DNA from: Hyphomicrobium sp. | GTDB lineage: Bacteria; Pseudomonadota; Alphaproteobacteria; Rhizobiales; Hyphomicrobiaceae | Assembly (NCBI GenBank): GCA_002928515.1 | Contig: PERI01000007.1 | Span: 1-64,000 of the forward strand | Reading direction: 5' to 3' | DNA length: 64,000 nt | Shown: one piece after another, positions 6,735-13,926 of the stretch | Layout: every line of letters starts with the position of its first letter | Position numbering within the stretch: the stretch's first letter is position 1 | Notes under the pieces: generated by a model | Databases searched by the model: none | What the model saw: the letters and a program-made list of their open reading frames with translations, nothing else | What the model was told of the DNA's origin: nothing | Position numbers and translations under genes: made by a program

Positions 6735-7766
6735 CCTGATCGATATCGTGTCGTCATCAAATTGAATTTTTGGATCGCGCTGAAGTTTTTCGACAATGCG
6801 AGAAATTGCTTTTTTGATCGTGTCGGCTTTTCTGCCTTCATCTGCGAAAGCACTTCTAAGTAGCTGGCGGAGCCGTTCCGCACCAATCGAGCCATCGTTC
6901 CGCTCAATCAGGTCGAGCGCAAGGCTGAGGTCTTTGCTTGGCTTGCTGCGCTGTGTGGAATTGATAGTCGTGCCGCTGTTGCAACCGACGGCAATGACGA
7001 CATCACCGCCATCGTCCCGCGTCGAGTCAGGTACGGCAATGACTTTGAAGTCTGCGAAGTGGCCAACTTCGAGGAAATTTGATTTTACGATTGATAACGA
7101 ATGGCACGACTTCGCCTGCGTGATACGAAGTTCGCAATCTGCGTCAGCAACGACGGCGCTTGATCCGCGAGCGCTTCCGGCGCCATTTTTCGTCAGGTGG
7201 TGGAGTAAAAGAATCGCCACTTGAGGATGGGCATCGCGAATGGTGCGCAGTGCCGATCTTACGGCTGCTGAATCACGCGATGAGTTTTCGTCGAGACTGC
7301 CCGTTGATGCGTGCAGAGTGTCGATGACCAAAAGATCAGTGCCGCCAAATTTTGTTGCAGCTCGCGCTATTTCATCTGCACTCTTGATCAGATCGAACGG
7401 CCTCGTCGTCAGAATGATCGCATCATCGCGCGTGCAATCGAGTGCCTGCAATCGTGCGTTTATCGATGACGCCCGTTCGGCGGCCGCGTACAAAACGCGG
7501 CCCCGTTCGACATGATGGCCTAGAAAATTCTCGCCTTTTGCTACAGAAGCGGCAAGGCGACACGCAAGAACGGATTTTCCGCCGCCTGGACCTGCTGTTA
7601 GTAGGATGACATCGCCCCGGCCGATGAGCCCGGCTACAAGCTCGGAGCGCGGTGCAAAGGCACGCTGATCACCGACGCGCACAAAAAATTCAAGAGGCTC
7701 CTGATGGCTATACGGAGACGCCTTTGGCGTTCCCGCAACGGCAAGCTTTTTCAACGCTGCTGACAT
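6708..7766 (-). CDS. RepA-like AAA ATPase (replicative helicase family)
   Basis: 352-residue RecA-fold ATPase of the AAA_25/RepA hexameric helicase type, expected to unwind or load on the element's own origin. Walker A GPGGGKS is at residues 59-65. Glu97 lies in YAAAERA, the expected position of the catalytic glutamate. Walker B LLVIDT ends in Asp149. A Ser/Gly-rich strand and LLLHH follow near 185, as in this family. The C-terminal 80 residues look like a helical or winged-helix tail. Its last codons lie inside the hexamer array. The start at 7766 has only a distant GGAG; another ATG overlaps in a different frame. Upstream is the AlpA-like gene. No separate primase gene was seen nearby. Confidence 0.75.
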   Translation of the reverse strand: MSAALKKLAVAGTPKASPYSHQEPLEFFVRVGDQRAFAPRSELVAGLIGRGDVILLTAGPGGGKSVLACRLAASVAKGENFLGHHVERGRVLYAAAERASSINARLQALDCTRDDAIILTTRPFDLIKSADEIARAATKFGGTDLLVIDTLHASTGSLDENSSRDSAAVRSALRTIRDAHPQVAILLLHHLTKNGAGSARGSSAVVADADCELRITQAKSCHSLSIVKSNFLEVGHFADFKVIAVPDSTRDDGGDVVIAVGCNSGTTINSTQRSKPSKDLSLALDLIERNDGSIGAERLRQLLRSAFADEGRKADTIKKAISRIVEKLQRDPKIQFDDDTISIRGTGTHGDK

Positions 7767-7839
7767 TCATCGCACTCACGTTTTTCTCCTGCCGTGGAAT
7801 CAAGAGGGCTGATGGAAGCGCCATCAATGGCGCGATGGA

Positions 7840-8046
7840 TTAAGCGGCTTCGCGACGCGCATCGGCGATGCGGCGCTCGATAAGCTGATCAATTTCGTCG
7901 CTTGGGAAAAGCGTTCTGCGGCCGAACTTGACGCGCGTCAGACCTTCCTCGCGAACAAGGCGCCAAACATAGGTTCGGCCGACGCCGAGACGCGCGGCAA
8001 CGTCGCGATCACTAAGCAGGCTTTTCGGTTTTAATTCGTTTCGCAT
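7840..8046 (-). CDS. AlpA/excisionase-like helix-turn-helix protein
   Basis: 68 residues from the ATG at 8046, with GAGG five bases upstream. A MerR/AlpA-type winged helix-turn-helix covers about residues 10-31 (Leu-Ser-Asp-Arg-Asp-Val-Ala-Ala-Arg-Leu-Gly-Val-Gly-Arg-Thr-Tyr-Val-Trp), followed by Val-Lys-Phe-Gly-Arg-Arg and a short C-terminal helix. Proteins of this size beside an integrase act as excisionase or as activator of integrase and replication genes in P4-like satellites. Both roles fit here, between the integrase and the RepA-like gene. Confidence 0.75.
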   Translation of the reverse strand: MRNELKPKSLLSDRDVAARLGVGRTYVWRLVREEGLTRVKFGRRTLFPSDEIDQLIERRIADARREAA

Positions 8047-8241
8047 TACGACCTCACGCACGAGAATTGGAATCGGCGCTAACCACCGACGCGCATTAGA
8101 GAGCACGAAACAAAACGGTCATGAACTTCATTGTGGCAGTTATTGTGGTGGCAAACGCAACCGGCACAAGATGTAGTACTGGTGGCAACACTTGCGCAGG
8201 GCATTGCGAGCGCGCGATTAAGCGCGCTCGCGTCTGCAAAT

Positions 8242-8580
8242 TTAGTTGTGCTGCTGCCAATTTTGCGGTGGTCGAACATCTTGGTAAGTCAGCTCGACTG
8301 GGCCGAATTTGTTGAGCCCATGTAATTCGGCAACTGCAACATTGCCGAGGGCTTTGGGACGCTGCGCCTCTGCGATGGCCGCGTCGATATAGATTGCGAC
8401 CACGCCGCCTGAGAACCAGCTCGTGAGCATCGTCACAACCGCCGCGCGGTCTGTAAGATCGATGTGGTTCTTTTTTAGGATTTCGCCCATAAAATTCGCG
8501 ATAGCGCCGCGCCAATCGGCAGATTTTTCTGCGGACAATACCTCGTGCCTTTCGCCATAAACTTTGAAACCTTCCAGCAT
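8242..8580 (-). CDS. unknown small protein beside the integrase
   Basis: 112 residues. The ATG at 8580 is preceded by GGAGG seven bases upstream, a strong site that selects this frame over a competing 167-codon frame. The protein is soluble with a central hydrophobic stretch around residues 48-65 (Val-Val-Thr-Met-Leu...Val-Val-Ala-Ile-Tyr), too interrupted for a sure membrane helix. No family recognised. It lies between the integrase and the AlpA-like gene in the early module. Confidence 0.55.
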   Translation of the reverse strand: MLEGFKVYGERHEVLSAEKSADWRGAIANFMGEILKKNHIDLTDRAAVVTMLTSWFSGGVVAIYIDAAIAEAQRPKALGNVAVAELHGLNKFGPVELTYQDVRPPQNWQQHN

Positions 8581-8619
8581 CTTTTACGCCTCCACTCACA
8601 CAGCCCGCATGATTACGGG

Positions 8620-9798
8620 TTACCGCCGCGCCACTTCACCGACGCAAAACTGGCACCACTGATCTAATAGCTGACGTCGCTTTTCGAGGTGGCTTGTCCT
8701 TAAATAGGCTCTCCGAACTTTGTTGCGGTCGGTATGAGCTAGGCACGCCTCGACGACCTCATTCGGAACATCGGTCAGTTCGGCTGCCCAATCACTAAAA
8801 GCGGATCGAAAGCCGTGTACGGTCACGGCACAGCCCATGATCTTGATGACTTTGGTCATCGTCATGTCGGACAAACGCGCGCCGAGTTTGAAGCCGGGGA
8901 AAAGCAAATCGCTAGCGCCCGCGTCGGCCATGTGAGGTAAGGATCGCAGCTCTTTCAAAATTTGCAGCGCTCTGCTCGACAGCGGCACTTCGTGTTGTCG
9001 TCCTGCTTTCATCCTTTCCGCTGGTATGACCCAAAGCCCGGCTTTCTCGTCGATCTCATCCCAGGTCGCGCCGCGCGTTTCGCCGCTACGCGCGACCGTG
9101 AGCACGGTCCATTCGACAGCAAGACGGACAACCGCGCTTGTGCGCTCGAAAGAACGCAGGCTGGTCATGAACTGAGGCAGGTCGGCAAACGGCAGGGCCG
9201 CGAAATGCTTGACCTCAGCCGTCTGCCTTGGAAGGCCAGCGGATAATGATCGAGGGCCTTCGGTTTCGCGAATGCCAGCGGAATGCGCCCAATCGCAGAC
9301 CGCGACGATCCGCTGTCGGACGCGCCGGGCTGTTTCCGGGCGTTGGTTCCAGATTGGTAGTAATACGCCACGAATGCTCGCAGCATCGAGATTTGCAATC
9401 GGTGCAGAGCCGATCTTTGCGAACGCAAACCGTTCAAGAGTGCTGATCCACTGCGCAGCATGTTTTTGATTTCGCCACGAATGCTCGCGCTCTTTGTGGA
9501 CCATCCGCGCGGCTTCTTCGAACGTCATCCCAATGAAGTTTTGACGCTTGCGCTCGGTTTGCGGGTCTAGCCCATCGCGAACCATGCGGCGGATTTCATC
9601 GGCCTTATCGCGCGCCTCTGCCAACGTCACGTTGGCGGCTGATCCACAGCCGAACTCACGCCGACGACCGGCGACCTGAATTCGTAGCGTCCACTTTTTT
9701 GACCCATCGGCGCTGATGACTAAGCGCAGTCCGTCGCCGTCATCGTATTTGCCGGGCCGCTTTTCGCTTTTGACTTTGAGTGCTGTTAGCTTGCCCAA
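8620..9798 (-). CDS. int: P4-type tyrosine integrase
   Basis: Site-specific recombinase expected to insert and excise this element at a tRNA-Ser 3' end. The N-terminal arm-binding domain of the DUF4102 type is visible (DDGDGLRL, then KKWTLRI), followed by a SAM-like core-binding domain and the catalytic domain. Catalytic residues, numbered from the start used here, are about Arg237 (ARSGE), His328-x-x-Arg331 (HGFR), His355 and Tyr365. I chose the TTG at 9798 because GGAG stands six bases upstream; a longer TTG start at 9849 lacks a site. It appears intact. It reads away from the attachment core at 9959-9972. Confidence 0.88.
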   Translation of the reverse strand: MGKLTALKVKSEKRPGKYDDGDGLRLVISADGSKKWTLRIQVAGRRREFGCGSAANVTLAEARDKADEIRRMVRDGLDPQTERKRQNFIGMTFEEAARMVHKEREHSWRNQKHAAQWISTLERFAFAKIGSAPIANLDAASIRGVLLPIWNQRPETARRVRQRIVAVCDWAHSAGIRETEGPRSLSAGLPRQTAEVKHFAALPFADLPQFMTSLRSFERTSAVVRLAVEWTVLTVARSGETRGATWDEIDEKAGLWVIPAERMKAGRQHEVPLSSRALQILKELRSLPHMADAGASDLLFPGFKLGARLSDMTMTKVIKIMGCAVTVHGFRSAFSDWAAELTDVPNEVVEACLAHTDRNKVRRAYLRTSHLEKRRQLLDQWCQFCVGEVARR

Positions 9799-9810
9799 TG
9801 CTGTCTCCGC

Positions 9811-9832
9811 CCCCCACTTGGTCCCCCACTTG
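9811..9832. repeat. tandem 10-mer at the integrase start
   Basis: CCCCCACTTG occurs twice, at 9811-9820 and 9823-9832, one copy every 12 bp. The pair lies just upstream of the integrase GGAG site and TTG start used here, so a protein bound to it could block transcription or translation of the integrase. An arm-type integrase site or an autorepression operator is plausible; neither can be shown from sequence alone. Confidence 0.45.
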
Positions 9833-9908
9833 AGCGCGAATTTGGGCAAACGTCAACGGACGGTCAAGAACACGAAGTTTCAAAAAAAGGACATTTTGCA
9901 AGGGTTTT

Positions 9909-9944
9909 GTTCGCTTTTTCGAACGTCAGAGAACGTGTGCGAAC
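9909..9944. promoter_or_regulatory. GAAC motifs at helical spacing near the attachment core
   Basis: GTTC at 9909-9912 is followed by GAAC at 9921-9924, 9931-9934 and 9941-9944, the last three exactly 10 bp apart, one DNA turn. They sit between the integrase gene and the tRNA-like attachment core, where integrase arm sites or excisionase sites usually lie. The alphaproteobacterial LexA box is GTTC-N7-GTTC; here the spacer is N6, so a LexA site is not claimed. Confidence 0.4.
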
Positions 9945-9958
9945 TATGGTCTGGCAGA

Positions 9959-9972
9959 CACCCCCTCCGCCA
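9959..9972 (+). other. probable attachment site core (tRNA-Ser 3' end match)
   Basis: The 14 bases CACCCCCTCCGCCA match the acceptor-stem 3' strand plus CCA of bacterial tRNA-Ser genes. No tRNA body precedes them, so this is a 3' fragment such as an integrase leaves at one end of an inserted element. P4-type integrases act at tRNA 3' ends, which supports the call. The polarity implies the intact tRNA gene lies on the plus strand at the other end of the element, left of this window. No second copy was found inside the window. Confidence 0.55.
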
Positions 9973-10174
9973 TACATTCTGAATTTTGCTTAGATCACTG
10001 ACGCAGAATTGAGTGAAACCAACTAATACTTCGTTCCAGCGAAAACACATATCAGTGTGACACCCCTACACAAGATTGCATCTGCACATCACATGCTTGC
10101 CGATATTTCACTTGCCGCACGGCCCCCAAATCAGATTGCATGATGTGGCCGACAGCATCAGTCGTGCCGCGTAG

Positions 10175-10312
10175 TTGTTGCTCCCGGATATACGGGTTCA
10201 ACCTCTCCCCCGAGGTTGTCATCGGTGATGGCAGAACACAGCCGTCCCCATAGTGGTTCTGTCAGAGCGATAAGCTCAAAAGAGAGCGGCCAAAAGTGCC
10301 GCTCTCTTTTTG
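10175..10312 (+). ncRNA. probable structured small RNA with intrinsic terminator
   Basis: Four stem-loops follow each other. CCCG/CGGG is at 10183-10196. A perfect 7-bp stem CAACCTC/GAGGTTG at 10199-10218 has a TCCCCC loop. GCAGAAC pairs with GTTCTGT over 10231-10262. A 10-bp GC-rich terminator is followed by T-rich sequence. No open frame fits. The C-rich loop could pair with purine-rich ribosome sites, as in anti-Shine-Dalgarno small RNAs. The 5' end and promoter were not identified. It does not match 4.5S, tmRNA or RNase P RNA as far as I can recall their cores. Confidence 0.55.
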
Positions 10313-10315
10313 TTT
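10277..10315 (+). terminator. strong intrinsic terminator
   Basis: AGAGAGCGGC at 10281-10290 pairs perfectly with GCCGCTCTCT at 10298-10307 around a seven-base loop and is followed by TTTTTGTTTA. On the plus strand it ends the small RNA candidate. The A-rich flank on the left would also give some termination on the minus strand. Confidence 0.85.
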
Positions 10316-10493
10316 ATTGGCATGACCCTGAGTCATCTTCCGCTTTTACCCGCGCAGTGCCGACTTAAAGGTTGTAGACCGCACAACTGGTGTTGCCGGA
10401 CAGGTACGGCATTGTCCGGCTATGTAGGCTAAAAATCCAATCAATGACGTCTATGTTCACCGACGCAGACTGAGTTTGAGTGGAGCCAATCCA

Positions 10494-12284
10494 ATGCCCG
10501 ATCGCGCCGAGCCAAGTCTTATCAGCAAAGTGATCGACTATATCCTCGGACGTAATACGCTGATCGGTATTGCATCTTTCATGCTGCTTATCATCTCGGG
10601 CTACGCGACTTGGCACGGCATGCGCGATTTCATCGTCGGCGTGTCCACGACCCAGTCAACACCTGAGGGGGCACTGTCAATCTCCAACGATGCGCTCGTT
10701 ATTGGCGTTGTCGTCGCGCTGACATTTTTAATGTGGCTGACGCTGCGCGAAACATTCGGTGCCAAACGCCGCCTCCGAGAGCGATTAATCACCTTCCCGC
10801 TCTACGTTTTCCTCGCGATCTGGTCGATCGGCTTTGGCTATGGTTTCTGGTGGAGCTTGATCTCTGGCGAAGAAGCAACCCGCACAGGACTTGCCGGTTT
10901 GCAGGAAGACGCCCGCGATGCCAGCGCCGTCGTGGCAGCAAGGCTCGACGCCGTCAAAGGCCAACTCGACAATGTCGTGACATGGTCAGAAAGCCAGATG
11001 TCGCGCGAAGAAACCAGCGGCGGAAGTTGCGGCACCTCATCGGGCGCTGGTCGCGGACCGCTTTACAACGCACGCCGCAGCGTTCGAGATTCCGTCAGCA
11101 CGCTTCGCGATGGCATGACCCGCTCATGGTTCGAGCCAGTCCAAGCCGATGTCGAACAGCTGCGCCAAGCTGCAGCCGTATTGGGCGGCGCGACATTGGA
11201 AGAGCGTCAACGCAATTTTGAAAATCGTGCATCAGAAATTCGCGGCCTCGCCCGCAACATTGCAGCGCGCAGCAATCAACTGGGACTTTCAACGGCAGCG
11301 GAAATGCGCGCTCTGGCTAATTCTGTTTCGACCGCGCCCGGCAAGAGTGGATTTTCATGCTTTGACCCAACTCTCGCTGAGCGCCTGCGAGAAGCCGCCT
11401 CGCAAGCAGAACAGCCGGCCGAATTGAAACTACGCGAAGCCGTCTTCAACGAAGGCCCCGCAGGTGTTGCCAACGCCGTCAAAAATCTCTGGCAGAATAT
11501 CGGCGCCTATTCATCGAGCTTGATCGGATACGTCTTCTCCGGCGGACAAGTTGCAACGGGGCGCACCGATGGCGGTGAACCCATTACCGGCCGCGATCTC
11601 ATTGCTTTGCTTGCGACTCTAGGCATCGACTTAGGTTTGTTGGCCTTAGCGATCCTCAACCCACCTCGCGAGCCACCTTCCATCCGCCCTTCTGGCGCTT
11701 TGACACGTCAAATACGCAGCGCTATCGACACCGCAATCAATCGCGCTCCGGGTGCCGATCTCGAATGGGTGCGCCGACATTTCGTGCATCACAACAAGGC
11801 ATCTTACCTTGTCATCCCCAACCTCTACAGTTGCGATCCCAACGATAAAGACGAGTCTGCAAAAGCCATGGCCGTCAACCAAATGGCCGGTGTATTGAGC
11901 GATTTGGAATTGGTGAGATGGCCAAAGGGCGGCAAATCCTGGCTATTCCAAAAAAATGAATTGAAATCTCTCAAAGACGAAGAGTCTGTTGCCAGCGATA
12001 CGGACCTCACCGCCATTCGAAAAAAATGGGCCGAGGAACAAGGCTTCAATGCTGAAGAGGCCAAAGAGTATGCCGAAAAACGCGCTGTACGAAATCACGG
12101 TCTATTCTCTAAAGCCGAAAGAGCACTTCAAATCGCAGGCTGGAGCGAGCGCGCGCGCAACGACATTGAAATTTTCAGACTGGTCGATACCGAAGGGTTG
12201 ACCCCGCTACTCATGGTATTGAACGAGCCCGGCACGCCGTCTGAAAACCTTGCCAGCGACCCTGAGGAAAGCGCCAAAGCTTAA
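10494..12284 (+). CDS. unknown multi-pass membrane protein with long coiled region
   Basis: 596 residues from the ATG at 10494, with GGAG eight bases upstream; a TTG six codons earlier is open but overlaps this site. Three membrane helices lie near the start (about 25-45, 70-90 and 100-125). A long Ala/Glu/Arg-rich helical region follows (about 135-330), with Cys residues in a short Gly/Ser-rich loop. A fourth helix is near 370-390, then a charged soluble C-terminal part. The middle probably forms an extracytoplasmic coiled domain. No known domain was recognised. It is the first gene outside the mobile element. Confidence 0.7.
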   Translation: MPDRAEPSLISKVIDYILGRNTLIGIASFMLLIISGYATWHGMRDFIVGVSTTQSTPEGALSISNDALVIGVVVALTFLMWLTLRETFGAKRRLRERLITFPLYVFLAIWSIGFGYGFWWSLISGEEATRTGLAGLQEDARDASAVVAARLDAVKGQLDNVVTWSESQMSREETSGGSCGTSSGAGRGPLYNARRSVRDSVSTLRDGMTRSWFEPVQADVEQLRQAAAVLGGATLEERQRNFENRASEIRGLARNIAARSNQLGLSTAAEMRALANSVSTAPGKSGFSCFDPTLAERLREAASQAEQPAELKLREAVFNEGPAGVANAVKNLWQNIGAYSSSLIGYVFSGGQVATGRTDGGEPITGRDLIALLATLGIDLGLLALAILNPPREPPSIRPSGALTRQIRSAIDTAINRAPGADLEWVRRHFVHHNKASYLVIPNLYSCDPNDKDESAKAMAVNQMAGVLSDLELVRWPKGGKSWLFQKNELKSLKDEESVASDTDLTAIRKKWAEEQGFNAEEAKEYAEKRAVRNHGLFSKAERALQIAGWSERARNDIEIFRLVDTEGLTPLLMVLNEPGTPSENLASDPEESAKA

Positions 12285-12619
12285 AGAGCAAGCTGGCACA
12301 CCTTGCTCCGCGATAGAATTCGATAGTGCTGTGACGTGAATTGGCGGTATCCACGTCCTTAGCGGTAAATATGAATCCGCATTAACCATTAAACATATTA
12401 ATTTTTTAACTCATGGCTCGTCATCAATCGGGCTAATCTTGTTCCTTATAATATTTCGTGCAGATTTTGCCGCGCTTCCTGCACGCGGAAAATTAATCCG
12501 TTTGCTGGATTAATCTATGAAGGCTTGGTCACGCGTGATCTGAAGCGCAGCAGAGTTGCCAACTGAGTGCGGTGATCACGAGCAATGTTGAAGTGTGCGT
12601 TTCAGTGTTGGAATGATAG
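12285..12619. other. intergenic region with TTAA cluster
   Basis: About 335 bases, AT-rich in the middle. TTAA occurs at 12382, 12389, 12398 and 12406, the first as TTAACCAT, which matches a CtrA half site; no pair has the N7 spacing of the full box. No terminator or RNA gene was recognised. Confidence 0.35.
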
Positions 12620-13702
12620 ATGACGTTTCCAACGGTCGATACGAGATATATCGAGACTTTCAAAGATCAAACTCAAAGGTCCGAGCCTCTGAGCGCAAAG
12701 GCGCATTCAGAATCGTTGCATTGGTTCGATGCCGATCCCGGCGAGCTTCCAGTTTTTCTTGTGCGTGCTGAAGCGAACTATGTGACTCCATCGCAATCTC
12801 AGGAATTCGTTTCTGATAGCGAACATGATTTAAAAAATGAACATCAGAATTGGCGATGGGCATTCGCATCAGATCGCATCTGGCCTGCCGTAACCCACGC
12901 TCTACCGACTCTTTGCATAGCCAGCGCAATTCTCGCCATTCCGGCTTTGATATTCGCGTTTGCGCCGGCAGACAGCACGCGCAATACCCGAAACACGATC
13001 GAAACGGACAGATTGCACTTTGCCTCACATATGCCCGCGCTGGCCGTAGCAAGTGCCTTCGCATCCGAAGGTGCGCACAATGAATTGCCCACCGATAAAA
13101 GACGCACGGCCAACGAAACAGTCGTCGCTCGGCAAGAAACGTCACCCGAACTTCGCGTGCAGCCAACGCTGGTCCGGCAATCCGATAGAATGACCAGCGC
13201 CGACGATATCGCGGTTTCGCTCCCAGCTTGGGGCGGTGATACCTTCTATTCCAGCATGGCCTCGGTTGCTCGAGATGGCAGTTCGGCAATCCCCGTCAAC
13301 ATCACAATGGCATCGGAACCAGACGTAATCGTCGCCGCCGTTGAGAGCACGAAGCCGCTTGATTCTGAGACCAATGAGCCGCTTGAGTTCGCAAATCCCA
13401 AGTTGGTGCAAGCTGCCATGGAAGATGTCAGCGCAAGCATCACACCTTCAAAAAAGTCACGGCGTGCTCGCAGGAAAAAGGCAAAATCTGTAACTGTGCC
13501 GTTAACACAAGAGGCCGCTACACAAGAAGCAACCACGGCACCGTTCTTCGCCACTGTTAAATTACCGCCTCTATTTGGCGGTGAGGCACCAAAGCCAAAA
13601 GCCACGCCTTCGCCTGAGCCGGCAATCGTAACGCCCCAAGCATCGAGCAATACGAGTTGGGCGCCGACGTCGATGAACGACATTTTCTTGAATTTCCAGT
13701 AA
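12620..13702 (+). CDS. unknown single-pass membrane protein
   Basis: 360 residues. The N-terminal 90 are hydrophilic, one clear membrane helix lies at about 93-115 (Leu/Ile/Ala-rich), and the rest is a low-complexity Ser/Thr/Ala/Pro region with one strongly basic patch (Lys-Lys-Ser-Arg-Arg-Ala-Arg-Arg-Lys-Lys) around 278. No enzymatic motif. The topology resembles anchored envelope or division-associated proteins with disordered tails, but no family can be named. The ribosome site is weak (TTGGA). Confidence 0.6.
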   Translation: MTFPTVDTRYIETFKDQTQRSEPLSAKAHSESLHWFDADPGELPVFLVRAEANYVTPSQSQEFVSDSEHDLKNEHQNWRWAFASDRIWPAVTHALPTLCIASAILAIPALIFAFAPADSTRNTRNTIETDRLHFASHMPALAVASAFASEGAHNELPTDKRRTANETVVARQETSPELRVQPTLVRQSDRMTSADDIAVSLPAWGGDTFYSSMASVARDGSSAIPVNITMASEPDVIVAAVESTKPLDSETNEPLEFANPKLVQAAMEDVSASITPSKKSRRARRKKAKSVTVPLTQEAATQEATTAPFFATVKLPPLFGGEAPKPKATPSPEPAIVTPQASSNTSWAPTSMNDIFLNFQ

Positions 13703-13926
13703 TTCAAAGCTTGGACAGCCTAGCTTGATCCTCGTCCGCGCCCAAAATCCAGTCATAATTAAAATTTCATCCGCTACACCATGTCTGCTAGCGATCCACA
13801 GCCTTGCCGTTTAGATGTTGTATAAATAGATCCAGGCTTCGCGAAATCTAGACACTTGGCACGCCGCACCGCTGTATCCATCCAGAAGAACAGCCGCAGC
13901 GCCACACTTTGAGTACCCTTACACTG

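Larger units (their letters stand above)
9799..10493. other. integrase upstream region, element boundary and small RNA locus
   Basis: No protein gene was supported here. From left to right it holds a tandem CCCCCACTTG repeat at the integrase ribosome site (9811-9832), a 10-bp-spaced GAAC series (9921-9944), the attachment core (9959-9972), about 200 bases without recognised features, a probable structured small RNA (about 10175-10312) and its terminator. The element end is placed at 9972. Confidence 0.55.

Noticed and set aside
8096-8599. A 167-codon minus-strand frame overlapping the 112-residue gene
   Set aside because: The 112-residue frame has a strong GGAGG site and normal composition; the longer one is Arg/Cys-rich without a start signal.
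9921-9944. LexA (SOS) box
   Set aside because: The alphaproteobacterial box needs a seven-base spacer; here it is six in both gaps.
9880-9972. A complete tRNA-Ser gene
   Set aside because: Only the 3' 14 bases match; there is no T-arm, anticodon arm or 5' acceptor strand upstream.
12382-12409. CtrA-like TTAA cluster
   Set aside because: Four TTAA words occur, one as TTAACCAT, but none is paired at the N7 spacing of the full box; likely simple AT richness.
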